A stretch of 64,000 nucleotides of DNA from Rhodococcus sp. IEGM 1409 (GCF_030056735.1 NZ_JASHKN010000015.1:1-64000); one strand, 5' to 3'; shown: positions 19,886 through 30,621, counted from the first letter of the stretch. Notes: generated by a model from the sequence alone, not told the origin. Numbers and translations are program-made.

Positions 19886-20968
19886 CTAGCCGAGAACGCG
19901 CGTCACCCACGCGTCGGGGTTGTCGATCTCGTCGAGCAACGGCAGGGTTTCCGGCCCGGTCCAGATGGTGTTGAACTGCTCCATGCCGACCTTGAGAACC
20001 ACCGCGTCGACGAAGGCCTTGCCACGTACGTACTGCGCCATCTTGGCGTCCATGCCGAGCAGCATCTTGATGATCCGCTGTACGGGGTTGGACTTGCGCT
20101 GCCGACGCTTGTCGAAGGCCGCGCGGATAGTTGCCACCGACGGCACCACGGCGGGACCGACGGCATCCATCACGTGGTCTGCATGCCCTTCGAGGAGGGT
20201 GCCGAGTACGAGCATTCGATCCAGCGCGTCACGCTGAGGTTCAGCCTGCGAGGCACGCAACAGACCGATGATCCCGCCCGCCGTCGCACCGTCACTGGAG
20301 TCGGGTTCCTTCCGGGAACGCAGCTCTGCGGCGAGGCGCCCGACTACGTCGGTCATAGACTCGTCCACCGTCGCACCGAGCGTTTCGACGGATTCCTTCA
20401 TGTAGTCCGCGAGCCAGGGCGAGGACGAGAACTGGACCCGGTGCGTGACCTCGTGCAGGCAGACCCACAACCGGAAGTCACTCGGGTTCAGGCGAAGGGA
20501 CCGTTCGACGGAGACGATGTTCGGTGTGACCAGAAGCAGCGTGCCGTGCTCACCGGTGAACGGGTCGTACTGGCCGAGGATCGCCGAAGACAGGTACGCC
20601 AGCATTGCGCCGGCCTGCAGGCCTGCCGGCTTTCCGACGATGAAATTGCCACTGCCATCGGGGTCGGCGCCGGTGAGATGCGCCATCGACCGCGAGGCTG
20701 CCGTGATCCACCCGGCCCGGTCCAACACGTCAGCGGCCGGGACCGGAAGACCGTCGGCCAAACCGGTCACTTCACGAACCGGCAGTTCTGCGCGCTTGGA
20801 TGCTTCGGCTAGTTCTGCCGTCGCAGTCTCGGCTGTGTAGCGAGACATCGCGGGGCCGCCACGCGCCAGTTTTATCCCGGCTTTGGCGGCAAGACTCCAG
20901 TCGACGGCGCCACCGAGCGGAGCCGAGGCTTCGTCATCTTGTGGAGTCTTTTCGGCCACTATTGGCAC
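19886..20968 (-). CDS. Zinc-dependent metalloprotease (DUF2342 family)
   Basis: A 360-residue actinobacterial DUF2342 protein, often annotated as coenzyme F420 biosynthesis-associated or zinc metalloprotease. The zincin motif HEVTH is visible in LHEVTHRVQF near the middle. I chose the GTG at 20968, which has GAGGAA 6 nt upstream; an in-frame TTG at 20974 abuts that site and a GTG at 20959 is also possible. It overlaps the dacB 3' end by a few bases, and the dacB-protease-tilS-hpt order is the mycobacterial one. Physiological substrate unknown. Confidence 0.87.
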   Translation of the reverse strand: MPIVAEKTPQDDEASAPLGGAVDWSLAAKAGIKLARGGPAMSRYTAETATAELAEASKRAELPVREVTGLADGLPVPAADVLDRAGWITAASRSMAHLTGADPDGSGNFIVGKPAGLQAGAMLAYLSSAILGQYDPFTGEHGTLLLVTPNIVSVERSLRLNPSDFRLWVCLHEVTHRVQFSSSPWLADYMKESVETLGATVDESMTDVVGRLAAELRSRKEPDSSDGATAGGIIGLLRASQAEPQRDALDRMLVLGTLLEGHADHVMDAVGPAVVPSVATIRAAFDKRRQRKSNPVQRIIKMLLGMDAKMAQYVRGKAFVDAVVLKVGMEQFNTIWTGPETLPLLDEIDNPDAWVTRVLG

Positions 20969-22368
20969 CCGCAATTCCTCAATGCTCCGGCAATCGCGTC
21001 CAGGGCAGGACGGCTCACTTCTGGCGGCCGGTCATTGGACATCAGTGCGAAGGTGAGCACTCGCCCGTTCTGATCGACCACGAACCCTGACAACGCGCTG
21101 GCCGTCGAGAGAGTTCCCGTCTTGGCCCGTACCCAACCCGCACCGGTTCGGTTTCCGGACGCGTAGCGGTCCGACAAACTTCCTGTTCCGCCGGCCACCG
21201 GAAGGTAGTCCAACAGGGGACGCAGTTTCGGATCACCGTCACCGGCCGCAGCCGTCATGACGCGATCGAGTACCTGAGCGGGAATGAGATCGTCGACGGA
21301 CAGCCCGCTGGAATCGTGCAGCGAAACTCCGGTGTAGTCGAACCCGGCCGCCTGCAAGGTCTTGCCGGTCGCGTCGACGGCTCCGGTGAACGAGGCTTCG
21401 ATTCCGGAGGCAATCGCGACCTCACGCCCGATGGTCTCGGCGAGCACGTTGTCGGAATGTTCCATCATCTGCAGCAACCGGTCGCTCAGCGGTGCCGACT
21501 GCACGGTGGCGATCGGCTTGGCACCGGCAGGCGCCGCACCGAGACTCACGTTGGTGGGATCGACACCGAGCGCCTGAGCGAGGACCTTGCCCGCGTCCAA
21601 CGCGGGAGTCTCCGAACGCGGCGACTCGTCTTGAGTGCCGTCGTACCGACCGCCTTCGACCATCACCGATTCGATCGGAGTGATGTAGCCCGCCGCGATG
21701 TCAGCAGGGAACCAGCCGGTGGCCATGTTGTCGCCCTTGAACAAGCTCGCGTCCACCACGACGCTGGTCACCGGCGTACCGACAGCCTTGATCTGGTCGA
21801 CGAGATCCGCGATGTGAGCGGCGTTGGCGTAATACCCGCTCTGCCCCTTCGGCGTCGCCGTCAGCGTCGGGTCACCGCCGCCGACCAGAACGACCTGGCC
21901 GGGACTCGCTCCGGGAACCACCGTCGTGGACAGTCGGTGGTCGAGCGGCAACTTCAGCAGTGCCGCAGATGCGGTGAGCACCTTCGTCGTCGATGCCGGC
22001 GTCATCGGGGTCGACGGGTCTGCGCTCCACAGAATGTTCCCCGTCAGCGCGTCGGCGACAACTCCGGTGAACTTCCCGAGATCCGGGTTGGCCACAGCCG
22101 GGCCGATCGCCGCAGCGATTCCCGACGCGCTCGGGATCGGTGCGTCCGTCGGGACGGGCACCACCTGAGGTGACGGCGTCACGAGCGCAGGCTGCGGCGA
22201 CGTAGTCACGGTCGCGCTGCCGGCAGTGTCGTTCGACGTACCGAGTTTCACGACGACAACTCCGGCGACAGCCAGTACAACCACTGCACCGACCGCCAGA
22301 AGGATGCGGAAGTTGCGCCGTCGACTCTCTTCCAACGAGCCGATCTTCTTCTTTCCTTGGCCCGCCAA
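20959..22368 (-). CDS. dacB: D-Ala-D-Ala carboxypeptidase/endopeptidase (PBP4, S13)
   Basis: A 469-residue class C penicillin-binding protein that trims peptidoglycan stem peptides outside the membrane. A single signal anchor (about 20-42) precedes the penicillin-binding fold. The three motifs are STTK (in [11 protein letters not shown]), SDN (in [10 protein letters not shown]) and KTG (in [10 protein letters not shown]). It is divergent from ppa, as in mycobacteria. A Thr/Pro-rich linker (about 50-80) follows the anchor. Confidence 0.93.
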   Translation of the reverse strand: MAGQGKKKIGSLEESRRRNFRILLAVGAVVVLAVAGVVVVKLGTSNDTAGSATVTTSPQPALVTPSPQVVPVPTDAPIPSASGIAAAIGPAVANPDLGKFTGVVADALTGNILWSADPSTPMTPASTTKVLTASAALLKLPLDHRLSTTVVPGASPGQVVLVGGGDPTLTATPKGQSGYYANAAHIADLVDQIKAVGTPVTSVVVDASLFKGDNMATGWFPADIAAGYITPIESVMVEGGRYDGTQDESPRSETPALDAGKVLAQALGVDPTNVSLGAAPAGAKPIATVQSAPLSDRLLQMMEHSDNVLAETIGREVAIASGIEASFTGAVDATGKTLQAAGFDYTGVSLHDSSGLSVDDLIPAQVLDRVMTAAAGDGDPKLRPLLDYLPVAGGTGSLSDRYASGNRTGAGWVRAKTGTLSTASALSGFVVDQNGRVLTFALMSNDRPPEVSRPALDAIAGALRNCGCQ

Positions 22369-22471
22369 CGCCCCTCCGTCTGTGCTCTGCCTACTGGGTG
22401 GTCAGGCAACCTTATCCTTGACCCGATATCCTTCCGACGAATCATTACCGACACGACAGCGAGGAATCGGC

Positions 22472-22963
22472 GTGGAGTTCGACGTCACCATCGAGATCCC
22501 CAAGGGTCAGCGCAACAAGTACGAGGTCGACCACGTAACCGGTCGCGTCAAACTCGATCGCTACCTCTACACAGCTTTCGGCTACCCGGCCGACTACGGC
22601 TTCATCGAAAACACCCTGGGTGAGGACGGCGATCCGCTCGACGCCATGGTCCTGCTCCCCGAGTCGGTCTTCCCCGGCGTCATCGTCGAGGCTCGCGCAG
22701 TCGCGATGTTCAAGATGGTCGACGAGGCCGGCGGAGACGACAAGGTCCTCTGCGTTCCGGCCGGCGACCCCCGCTGGGATCACATCCAGGATCTGGGTGA
22801 CATCTCGCAGTTCGAGCTCGACGCGATCAAGCACTTCTTCGTCCACTACAAGGACCTCGAGCCGAACAAGCACGTCGAGGCCGCCAACTGGGTCGGCCGC
22901 GCCGAGGCAGAGGCCGAGATCGAGGCTTCGATCAAGCGTCTCGCTGCCAACGGCGGTCACTGA
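22472..22963 (+). CDS. ppa: Inorganic pyrophosphatase
   Basis: A 163-residue soluble family I pyrophosphatase that hydrolyses PPi. Signature [14 protein letters not shown], here [15 protein letters not shown], plus [26 protein letters not shown] and [10 protein letters not shown]. The GTG at 22472 has GAGGAA 5 nt upstream; longer in-frame extensions overlap dacB and are not real. Confidence 0.96.
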   Translation: MEFDVTIEIPKGQRNKYEVDHVTGRVKLDRYLYTAFGYPADYGFIENTLGEDGDPLDAMVLLPESVFPGVIVEARAVAMFKMVDEAGGDDKVLCVPAGDPRWDHIQDLGDISQFELDAIKHFFVHYKDLEPNKHVEAANWVGRAEAEAEIEASIKRLAANGGH

Positions 22964-22984
22964 GCTCAAGTTCTCAGGCCTTGC

Positions 22985-23022
22985 AAAAATCCCCGCACAT
23001 CGGAAGATGCGCGGGGATTTTT
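22985..23022 (+). terminator. Rho-independent terminator of ppa
   Basis: 12-bp inverted repeat AAAAATCCCCGC / GCGGGGATTTTT with a 14-nt loop, followed by T residues, starting 22 bp after the ppa stop. The A-run on the other side could make it work for the converging crotonase gene too. Confidence 0.85.
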
Positions 23023-23051
23023 TGTGCTGTTTTTACTCGCCCTTGCAGTTC

Positions 23052-23882
23052 CTACTCACCCTGGAAGACCGGCGGGCGCTTCTGGAAGACGGCGGTGATG
23101 GCCTCGGTCAGATCCTGTGAAGGCAGGAACGCCGCGTTCCAGGCTGCGACGTAGCGAAGGCTGTCGTTCACGCTCGCACTGCGGGTGTGATCGAGCACGT
23201 CCTTGATGCCGTGGACGACGAGCGGCGGATTGAGGGCAATCTCCTTCGCGGTTTCGCGCGCCGCGGCCAGTACTGCGTCGGCATCTTCGAACACGTCGTT
23301 GACGAGACCGATCTTCTCGGCGCGCACTGCGTCGATGTCCTTGCCGGTCAGCGCCAATTCACGCAGGTGTCCGTCGCCGATGATCGCGGGCAGACGTGCG
23401 AGGCTGCCCATGTCTGCGACGATCGCGACCTTGACCTCGCGGATGCTGAACTTGGCGTCGGCGCTCGCGTAGCGGATGTCCGCTGCAGTGATGAGGTCGA
23501 CGCCGCCGCCGATGCACCAGCCCTGCACAGCTGCGACGACGGGCTTGCGGCAATCTGCGACAGCATTGATACCCGACTGCATGCGCTTGATCATGTCGTG
23601 GAACTTGGTGCGTGGTCCTGCCTGAGCCTTGTCCGCGAGGACAGCACCGAAGTCACCGCTCATTGCCGGCAGGTCCAGGCCGAACGAGAAGTGCTTGCCG
23701 GAACCGGCGATGACGATTGCGCGCACCTCGGGGTCGGCGTCCAAGTCGGCGAAGATTTCGGGGAGTTCACTCCAGAAATCCGGACCCATCGCGTTGCCCT
23801 TGCTCGGCCCGATCAGCGTCACCTGGGCGATGTTGTCTTCGCGCTCGACGGTGAACGCATTCCAGCTCTTCTGTTCAGTCAT
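23052..23882 (-). CDS. Crotonase, dienoyl-CoA isomerase-like (EchA21-type)
   Basis: A 276-residue crotonase-fold protein. Oxyanion-hole strands are in GKHFSFGLDL and QGWCIGGGVDL. The stretch FSIREVKVAIVADMGSLARLP carries the Glu and Asp that correspond to the catalytic acids of delta3,5-delta2,4-dienoyl-CoA isomerase (ECH1), a better match than to plain enoyl-CoA hydratase. Probable role: auxiliary enzyme for beta-oxidation of unsaturated acyl-CoA. It stands alone and converges on ppa. Confidence 0.87.
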   Translation of the reverse strand: MTEQKSWNAFTVEREDNIAQVTLIGPSKGNAMGPDFWSELPEIFADLDADPEVRAIVIAGSGKHFSFGLDLPAMSGDFGAVLADKAQAGPRTKFHDMIKRMQSGINAVADCRKPVVAAVQGWCIGGGVDLITAADIRYASADAKFSIREVKVAIVADMGSLARLPAIIGDGHLRELALTGKDIDAVRAEKIGLVNDVFEDADAVLAAARETAKEIALNPPLVVHGIKDVLDHTRSASVNDSLRYVAAWNAAFLPSQDLTEAITAVFQKRPPVFQGE

Positions 23883-23945
23883 TACTCAAGAGTAACTAAA
23901 GGTTGGGCTCAGCCGAAGACCGCTGCCCTATCCAAGACGCTGCCT

Positions 23946-24152
23946 TCATCCGAAGGTTCCTGCCTCGTCGAGTACGAGCACTACGAGGGTGACGGCCATC
24001 AGGGCGAACATGATCAGCATCGCCATCCTCGCCGCCCGCTCACTCGTGGGCGGAAAAACTCGCTGCGCGGGATGCTCGGCCACGTACTCGGACAAGGACA
24101 TGGTCCTGGCGTCTGAGCGTGTCGGATTCTGTACCGCTGCTGTTGTAGCCAT
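23946..24152 (-). CDS. Small single-pass membrane protein
   Basis: A 68-residue protein with a soluble N-terminus (about 1-42) and one C-terminal membrane helix (about 43-62: MAMLIMFALMAVTLVVLVL). AAAGGA lies 8-9 nt before the ATG, supporting translation. I recognise no family. The 63 bp to the crotonase start and the 133 bp to the LCP gene hold nothing else recognisable. Confidence 0.6.
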   Translation of the reverse strand: MATTAAVQNPTRSDARTMSLSEYVAEHPAQRVFPPTSERAARMAMLIMFALMAVTLVVLVLDEAGTFG

Positions 24153-24285
24153 GTCGGTGATCCTTTCAACTACGCAATCTCAGTCAGGTACCCCAAAGGT
24201 GAAGTACCCGACTGAGTTCGACTTCTCCAATGTAGACCCGCAGACGAAAGAAGTCAGCGTGAGTTTCGTGCGAATTACCTGAGAG

Positions 24286-25833
24286 TTAGTCCACACAGGG
24301 GATGCCGCCGTTCGCGTCGCTTCGGATGGGCGATCCCTGTGCTCCCGTATCGGGAACGGTCCCATCCGATACCGACGGGCCGGGTTGTGCAGGAGCGGCC
24401 GAGAACACGGTCTGCGCATTGTCCTCACCGATCAGTACAGACACAGATTCGGCCGCTGCCTGCTCGTTCGACACCGCGACCACACCCAGCTGCTCGGCCA
24501 GCGCCTCTGCGACGGCTTTGGCGCCGACTCCATAGCTGACCACCGACTTCGCCGTTGGAGCCGCGGTGCTCACCTCTCCGACTTCGACTCCCGACGCTTT
24601 CAACTCCGACGACAACGCGGCGCCCAACCCGTCCGTCGCGGTTCCGTTGCGGATGTCCACAACTTCGTTCCCGGTCGAGATCGCGGTGTCCATCGAAGGC
24701 GCTGACGCCGCGTCACCTCCCGCGAAGATCTTCGACACTTCACTACGCAGACGCGCCGGATCGACCATGTTGACATCCTGGCCGTCGACGGTCTCGTATC
24801 CCTCGATCGGAAGGGTGTAGAAGTCGATGTTCCCACCCGCGAGAGCGCTTGCCTGAGAAGCGAATCGGACGGGATCCATGGCGGAATCGATCACCACGTC
24901 CTTCTTCACCACGTCGGCCAGTGCCGTCATCTTCGGAATGTTGCCGATGACGCCGGAGCCCTTCAGGTTGGCGATCACCGCACTGATGAATGCCTGCTGT
25001 CGGTGGGTGCGATCCAAGTCCCCGTTGTCCAGACCGTGGCGTTGCCGGACAAACGAAAGCGCCTGTGACGCATCAAGAGTCTGGACCCCGGCCGGAAAGT
25101 TGGCACCCGAGAAGTCATCCTGCACCGGATTGTTGAGACACACCTGGACTGTGCCGATAGCAGAAACGACGTCGTAGAAGCCCATCAGGTTCACTTCGGC
25201 AAAGTGATCGATCGGAACCTCGAGCAGATTCTGCACGGTGGTCAGTGTCGACCGCCTTCCGACTTCGCGTGCTTGCTGTTCTCGTACAGCAGGATCCGTC
25301 ACACCGTCCGCTACGAGTTTGGCGTCAGCTTCAGCCTTCGCCAATCCGTATGCTTCCTTGATCTTGGCCATTCCGTAGCCGGGTACCGCAACGTAATCGT
25401 CGCGTGGAATTGCCACCGCACTCGCCTTGCCACCATCACCCGGAACATGGAGCAGGATAAGCGTGTTCGTGTTGTACCCACCCACATCGCTGTCCCCCGC
25501 GTGCAACTTGTCGGTGACGAACTCTGCCGGCAGGTCGCTGCCGTCCATCGCCTTACGACTGTCGAGCCCGATCAACAAGATGTTGGTATCCCCGTCGAGC
25601 GAGCTGCCGGCGTCGTCACCGAGGGCGGAGAGCGCGTCCGACCGATACAGCCCCGACGTCAGATCCGACTGCACGTACCACCCGATTCCGACGCCGACCA
25701 GAATCGTCGTCGACAAGGACGCCGCCGCCAGCTTGCGCCCCACCGAGAGCGTCGAACGCTGCGGTGGACGCCTACGTCTGTGCCTGGTTGCCGAGTGTCG
25801 AGGTCGCGGTTCCACGGCCGACACGCTATCCAC
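24286..25833 (-). CDS. LytR-CpsA-Psr (LCP) family cell-wall glycopolymer ligase
   Basis: A 515-residue membrane enzyme. A basic N-terminus and one membrane helix (about 33-53) are followed by the extracytoplasmic LCP domain (NILLIGLDSRKA, AIPRDDYVAVPG, FYDVVSAIGTVQVCLNNPV, LSFVRQRHGLDNGDLDRTHRQQ) and a C-terminal LytR_C domain (about 395-480, starting DIRNGTATDG). In mycolata such proteins attach arabinogalactan or other polymers to peptidoglycan. It is divergent from the polysaccharide deacetylase gene. The GTG start at 25833 has AGGAA a few bases upstream. Confidence 0.92.
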   Translation of the reverse strand: MDSVSAVEPRPRHSATRHRRRRPPQRSTLSVGRKLAAASLSTTILVGVGIGWYVQSDLTSGLYRSDALSALGDDAGSSLDGDTNILLIGLDSRKAMDGSDLPAEFVTDKLHAGDSDVGGYNTNTLILLHVPGDGGKASAVAIPRDDYVAVPGYGMAKIKEAYGLAKAEADAKLVADGVTDPAVREQQAREVGRRSTLTTVQNLLEVPIDHFAEVNLMGFYDVVSAIGTVQVCLNNPVQDDFSGANFPAGVQTLDASQALSFVRQRHGLDNGDLDRTHRQQAFISAVIANLKGSGVIGNIPKMTALADVVKKDVVIDSAMDPVRFASQASALAGGNIDFYTLPIEGYETVDGQDVNMVDPARLRSEVSKIFAGGDAASAPSMDTAISTGNEVVDIRNGTATDGLGAALSSELKASGVEVGEVSTAAPTAKSVVSYGVGAKAVAEALAEQLGVVAVSNEQAAAESVSVLIGEDNAQTVFSAAPAQPGPSVSDGTVPDTGAQGSPIRSDANGGIPCVD

Positions 25834-25937
25834 CGTTCCTGAGTAGAACCTGTCGATACCGGATACGGCTGGTCATTCGCTGAAAGAACGCTGAGAATGA
25901 AGTCCGAATTGGGCGAATCTGCTCTAGGCTCCGCCCT

Positions 25938-26756
25938 GTGGACCGCCGACGCTTCCTCAGTGCCCTCGCAGCAGCAACTCTGACCGGAACCGCCGCGGTG
26001 ACCATGGGAACCGCTTGTTCGTCACGTTCGGTCGGGACAGCCATCGCCGCAGCCGACGAACCAGCGGACCCCATCCCTGTTCCGGATCTCCCGCAGGCCT
26101 TGTTACCGCCTCCACCGCTGTCTGCCCGGGTGGCGCTACCTGCCGGCGGATCGTTGACCGGACTGCCAGGTGGCGGAGATCTGCTCGCGCTGACCGTGGA
26201 CGACGGAGCCAGTTCCGAAGTCGTGCGCCTCTACACACAGTTCGCAAAAGACACCGGCATCCGTTTGACGTACTTCGTCAACGGGCAATACAACTCGTGG
26301 ACCGAAAACGCTGGACTTCTCAGGCCGCTGGTCGAGAGCGGACAAATTCAGCTCGGCAATCACACCTTCTCGCACCCGGATCTGACGTCCGTGTCGAAGC
26401 AGCAGATTGCCGACGAGTTGACGAAGAACGGCACGTTCCTGCGCAACACTTACGGCGTGGACGCCGCGCCGTACTTTCGGCCGCCGTACGGAAGGCACAA
26501 CGCGACAGTCGATTCCGTGGCCGCAAGCGTCGGATACACCGTGCCCACCCTCTGGTACGGGTCACTGTCGGATTCTTCGTTGATCACCGAGGAGTACATC
26601 CTGCAGATGGCGAATCAGTACTTCAATCCGGGGGCCATAGTGATCGGACATCTCAACTACCTGCCCGTGACCCACGTGTATCCGCAACTGGTGGACATCA
26701 TCCGGAGCCGGAACCTGCGGACGGTCACGCTCAACGACGTGTATCTGAAGCCGTGA
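25938..26756 (+). CDS. Exported polysaccharide deacetylase (NodB-type)
   Basis: A 272-residue exported protein starting at a GTG. The N-terminus has a twin-arginine-like RRRF followed by a hydrophobic stretch and a possible lipobox GTAC (cysteine near residue 27), so a Tat lipoprotein is likely. The NodB domain carries the metal motif as TVDDG, HTFSHPD and RPPYGR. One Asp of the usual TFDDG is intact and the second is followed by GA, as in several active members. It probably deacetylates cell-wall glycans. It leads directly (4 bp) into the APC permease. Confidence 0.87.
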   Translation: MDRRRFLSALAAATLTGTAAVTMGTACSSRSVGTAIAAADEPADPIPVPDLPQALLPPPPLSARVALPAGGSLTGLPGGGDLLALTVDDGASSEVVRLYTQFAKDTGIRLTYFVNGQYNSWTENAGLLRPLVESGQIQLGNHTFSHPDLTSVSKQQIADELTKNGTFLRNTYGVDAAPYFRPPYGRHNATVDSVAASVGYTVPTLWYGSLSDSSLITEEYILQMANQYFNPGAIVIGHLNYLPVTHVYPQLVDIIRSRNLRTVTLNDVYLKP

Positions 26757-26760
26757 CGCC

Positions 26761-28740
26761 GTGGTAACCGCAGCCGACAACGAGGTCCCGGCCGAAAACA
26801 CGGCTCCGTCTGTGAAACAACGCACCGAGGCCTGGCTGCTCGCGGACATCACCGAGGAACCCGCCGGACATCTGGGGCCTCACCGGATGGCGCCGAAGAA
26901 GGAGAAGCGCCACCCGTGGTGGAAGGTGATGTGCCTGACGGGTGTCGATTACTTCTCCACTCTCGGTTACCAACCCGGTATCGCGGCACTGGCGGCCGGC
27001 ACCTTGGCTCCCATCGCGACGGTCGTATTGATCCTGCTGACGCTGTTCGGTGCGCTGCCGGTCTACCGGCGAGTGGCTCGCGAGAGTCCGCACGGCGAGG
27101 GCTCGATCGCCATGCTCGAGAAGCTGCTCCCCAAGTGGCGCGGAAAGATATTCGTTCTCGTTCTTCTCGGGTTCGCGGCCACCGATTTCCTCATCACCAT
27201 GACACTCTCGGCTGCCGACGCCACGGCGCACCTCGTCGAGAACCCTTTTGCACCAACCTTTCTCTCCGGGCACACCGTCGCCGTCACCCTGGTTCTGCTC
27301 GCGCTCCTCGCCGCGGTATTCCTCCGCGGATTCACCGAAGCTATCGGTATCGCGGTTGGACTGGTCGCCGTCTATCTCACCTTGAACGTGGTGGTCATCT
27401 CCGTAGGTCTGTGGCACATCGCGACCGCGCCGTCTTTGGTCACCGACTGGACGCGCGCCATGACCACCGAGCACGGAAACCCGGCGATGATGATCCTGAT
27501 CGCGCTGATCGTCTTCCCGAAGTTGGCTCTCGGCCTGTCCGGCTTCGAAACCGGGGTCGCGGTCATGCCGCAGATCAAGGGCGATCCGCACGACACCGAG
27601 CAGAACCCGCGCGGCAGGATCAAAGGCGCACGGCGCCTACTCACCACGGCGGCACTGATCATGAGTGGATTCCTGCTGACGTCGAGCCTGGTCACCACCA
27701 TCCTGATCCCGGAGAACGAGTTCCAGCCCGGAGGCGCTGCCAACGGTCGCGCACTTGCCTTCCTCGCGCACGATTACCTGGGTGAGATCTTCGGAACCTT
27801 CTACGATCTCAGCACGATCCTGATCCTCTGGTTTGCCGGTGCGTCGGCAATGGCGGGCCTGCTCAACCTCGTTCCGAGGTATCTCCCCCGCTACGGCATG
27901 GCGCCGTCGTGGGCCCGCGCCGTGCGTCCTCTGGTCCTCGTGTTCAGCGTCATCGCCATCACCGTCACGATCTACTTCGACGCCGGTGTCGACGCTCAAA
28001 GTTCCGCGTACGCAACCGGCGTCCTCGTGCTCATCTCGTCGGCGACCGTCGCCGTTGCCCTGTCCGCCCGCAAGCGTGGTCAGCGAAAACTGTTCGTAGG
28101 GTTCAGTTTTGTCGCCGTTCTGTTCGTCTACACGACGATCGCGAACATCTTCGAACGCCCAGACGGGGTGAAGGTCGCTTCCTTCTTCATCGCCGCGATC
28201 ATGGTGGTGTCCTTTCTTTCCCGGATCTCGCGAGCCTTCGAACTTCGCGCCACCTCCGTCGAATTCGACGAGACCGCGCTGCAATTCATCACCGAGGCGG
28301 CAGAGAAGGGCTACCTCGCGGTGGTGGCGCACGACGTCGACCGCCTCGACGAGGACGAGTATCGGCAGAAGGAATCGCAGCAGCGCGCCGAGAGCAACAT
28401 CCCGGAGGCAGAGTCGATCATCTTCATCGAGGTAAACGTCACGGACTCCTCTGAATTCAGCACCGACCTCCTCGTCCACGGGCGACAGCGCGGTGAGCAC
28501 CGGATTCTGTGGGTCGACAGTCCGGCCGTCCCCAACACCATCGCGGCGGTTCTCCTGCGGACGAGAGACATTACCGGCGTGATTCCCGACGTCTACTTCG
28601 AGTGGACTGAGGGAAACCCGATCATGTACCTGCTCCGATTCCTCTTCATCGGTGAGGGCGAAACCGCTCCGGTGACCCGTGAGGTCCTTCGCCGCGCCGA
28701 ACCCGACCAGTCCCGACGGCCCCACGTCCACGTCGGTTGA
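26761..28740 (+). CDS. APC-family amino acid permease with cytosolic C-terminal domain
   Basis: A 659-residue transporter. A soluble N-terminus is followed by about 12 membrane helices (roughly 60-500; [23 protein letters not shown] opens the first) and a ~160-residue cytosolic tail with charged helices. The overall layout matches the APC/amino acid-polyamine superfamily. The substrate cannot be predicted. The GTG start at 26761 lies 4 bp after the deacetylase stop. Confidence 0.87.
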   Translation: MVTAADNEVPAENTAPSVKQRTEAWLLADITEEPAGHLGPHRMAPKKEKRHPWWKVMCLTGVDYFSTLGYQPGIAALAAGTLAPIATVVLILLTLFGALPVYRRVARESPHGEGSIAMLEKLLPKWRGKIFVLVLLGFAATDFLITMTLSAADATAHLVENPFAPTFLSGHTVAVTLVLLALLAAVFLRGFTEAIGIAVGLVAVYLTLNVVVISVGLWHIATAPSLVTDWTRAMTTEHGNPAMMILIALIVFPKLALGLSGFETGVAVMPQIKGDPHDTEQNPRGRIKGARRLLTTAALIMSGFLLTSSLVTTILIPENEFQPGGAANGRALAFLAHDYLGEIFGTFYDLSTILILWFAGASAMAGLLNLVPRYLPRYGMAPSWARAVRPLVLVFSVIAITVTIYFDAGVDAQSSAYATGVLVLISSATVAVALSARKRGQRKLFVGFSFVAVLFVYTTIANIFERPDGVKVASFFIAAIMVVSFLSRISRAFELRATSVEFDETALQFITEAAEKGYLAVVAHDVDRLDEDEYRQKESQQRAESNIPEAESIIFIEVNVTDSSEFSTDLLVHGRQRGEHRILWVDSPAVPNTIAAVLLRTRDITGVIPDVYFEWTEGNPIMYLLRFLFIGEGETAPVTREVLRRAEPDQSRRPHVHVG

Positions 28741-28914
28741 CGCCGCACTCCCACCGACTCCCACGCGTGTACAGGTGCGGCGTTGCTCGCACAGCCAGCG
28801 TCGTTGATTGCGTCGGGTCACAACCATCCTCGGCCACGATGTTCGTGCATCCCGCAAATACGCATCCGGTGAACATCTGCGAATCCGCGTCTGACCCTCT
28901 ACTCGCCGGGGCAT

Positions 28915-29278
28915 ATGTGTTGGGCGAAGCGATCAACGAGTGGGGGCGTGACGACGGCCGGGACCCGCTTGGACGTTACGCAAATGGCAACTCCGGTGAT
29001 GCGGCACGCGAAGCTGAGGAACGCGGCCTCGACCAAGTCGGCGAGCAGTTCGAAGCCAATGTACTTCGAGACCAAGTCCTGCGAAGGTCCCGGGGGACAC
29101 ACACGGCCGCCGCTACGACAACCTCGTAGAGAATGAAGACGGCACCTACATTGGAATCAAAATCAAAAGCGTTACAGCGCAGCGGAGTCGGCAGCAACGG
29201 GAGCTCGATGCGAAAGTCGGCGCAGACAACCCCGCGACCGCGACACTGAACGGCGCAACGATAGAAATCGTCGAGTAA
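28915..29278 (+). pseudogene. Frameshifted relic of a polymorphic-toxin C-terminal nuclease domain
   Basis: Frame 1 reads ...DPLGRYANGNSGDAAREAEERGLDQVGEQF...LRDQV up to about 29100. After a frameshift near 29090-29105 the homology continues in another frame as GRRYDNLVENEDGTYIGIKIK and on to PATATLNGATIEIVE, ending with TAA at 29276-29278. This block is typical of the REase-like toxin tips of actinobacterial secreted polymorphic toxins. The catalytic strand, normally GVEVK, reads GIKIK here, so the Glu is lost as well. No N-terminal part or start is found. Confidence 0.6.
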
Positions 29279-29393
29279 TAGAACACCGCACCGTCAACTA
29301 GAACGATCATCGAAACCCCGGATACTGTAGAGGATCGCGAACTGATGAAGTCACGTCTCATCCAATGCGCAGGATCTGCGGCGACCGGACTGA

Positions 29394-29582
29394 CGGTCGA
29401 AAATCGGCGAACCCGATGCGCAGGCACCCCACGTCTACACGATCGGAAGAGGTGGCGACCGTACCGCAGACCCGAGCGAGGCCATCAACTACGACCACGG
29501 AAAGTACACGAAATCGGTGCACCCGGACGAGGTTTTCACCGCCGACGGCGCAGCAGAGCACCGAATCCGAGCCAAATCGTGA
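29394..29582 (+). pseudogene. Orphan C-terminal gene fragment
   Basis: An open frame of about 62 codons directly follows an in-frame TGA and has no usable start. It encodes HVYTIGRGGDRTADPSEAIN, then YDHGKYTKSVHPDEVF, and ends at TGA 29580-29582. The composition is protein-like, unlike the alternative frames. It may be the tail of another toxin- or immunity-type gene next to the relic at 28915-29278. Family not recognised. Confidence 0.4.
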
Positions 29583-29773
29583 GCGACGGCTCGACCTGAT
29601 CTGACGGCCAACGCCCAGTCTCGGCGCCCAGTTCTGCCGTCGACGTGATTCTCGATCTATTCAGGCGTTCAGGTATCGCCGATTAACTCTCACCAGCGCA
29701 ACATATTTCGACGAGAATCCTGGCGATGTATCTGCGGGTGGAACGATGTTCAGCTCACCGCGTCGATCACCTG

Positions 29774-30229
29774 TCATGTCAGTGCCCGAGCGAAGGTCAC
29801 CATGGCGTCTCCACCCAACGGATGCTCATGCACGCGGCCTGTACGCTCGAAGCCGATCGACCGGTATAAGCCGATCGCGCGGGAGTTGCCTGCACGTACC
29901 TGCAATTCGATCTGCTGATAGCCGGCGAGCTGAGTGCTGTTCACTGCGTCCACCAACAGCGCCGTCCCGCATCCTCTACCGACGGTATCAGGACTCACCG
30001 CCAACAGTTCCAGAACGGCGACGCGCTCCGTTGTTTCGACGGTGAGCGCGAAACCGATCGGCTCGGGGCCCAGGACGGCGAATCGTATGATCGGCCGTTC
30101 GAACTTGGCGCGTGCACGGTCGCGCACTCGATTCTCGTCGACCTCACCATCACGTCCCTGCAGTGCAGAGAGCCATAGCTCGATGCAGCACTGCTCGTCG
30201 CGTTCACGCACGCCCGTCTGCACATCCAT
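29774..30229 (-). CDS. GNAT-family N-acetyltransferase
   Basis: A 151-residue acetyltransferase. The acetyl-CoA pyrophosphate loop is in LLAVSPDTVGRGCGTALLVDAV (R/QxxGxG/A type), followed by LQVRAGNSRAIGLYRSIGFERTGR, the usual motif B. The start was placed at the ATG at 30229, giving a normal single-domain length; the in-frame extension to 30364 looks noncoding. Substrate unknown. Confidence 0.78.
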   Translation of the reverse strand: MDVQTGVRERDEQCCIELWLSALQGRDGEVDENRVRDRARAKFERPIIRFAVLGPEPIGFALTVETTERVAVLELLAVSPDTVGRGCGTALLVDAVNSTQLAGYQQIELQVRAGNSRAIGLYRSIGFERTGRVHEHPLGGDAMVTFARALT

Positions 30230-30621
30230 GTTCCTGATTGTAGGAAACTCACAAACGAACGCAGTATCTCGCGATCGACCGTTTCCGGTCACCCGCATGT
30301 CGGCCAGATATGGAGTGCGATCAAGGCCGGAGCGAAGCGGAGTCAGTGGTTGCGCGCAGGTCACCGCCGGTCAAAATCGGAAGGCCAGAAGGAGAATCTC
30401 AATAGGCTTTGTCAAGCACGACCGCAGGCCGTTCCGATCGGGACGGAGCCGAAGGCTGCGCGGTTTTTCCCAGGTCGATGCTTCACCGAAGGACGCGGCA
30501 TTGCTGAAGCCAGCGAGCGTGCGTGATCGCCTATCCGAAGACTGACCCTCGGCCCGTCGAGCCTGGCTGTGGTCATAGTTCGTTCAGCAGTTCGTCACCG
30601 ACCACCACTAGCGTCGCCTGC
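30230..30621. other. Intergenic stretch without a recognised gene
   Basis: About 390 bp between the divergent GNAT and methyltransferase genes. Reading frames exist on both strands but show no recognisable protein, and none has a convincing ribosome-binding site. It presumably contains both promoters. Confidence 0.5.

Larger units (their letters stand above)
28741..29773. other. Gene-poor relic region
   Basis: About 1 kb without an intact gene. It contains the two coding relics annotated above, and near its start an 8-bp inverted repeat CGCCGCAC (28741-28748) / GTGCGGCG (28775-28782) that may terminate the permease transcript. The rest (29583-29773) shows nothing I recognise. Confidence 0.6.

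Noticed and set aside
28741-28782. Inverted repeat CGCCGCAC/GTGCGGCG as a terminator of the permease gene
   Set aside because: Only 8-bp arms, a 26-nt loop and no U-tract; mentioned as possible but not annotated as a terminator.
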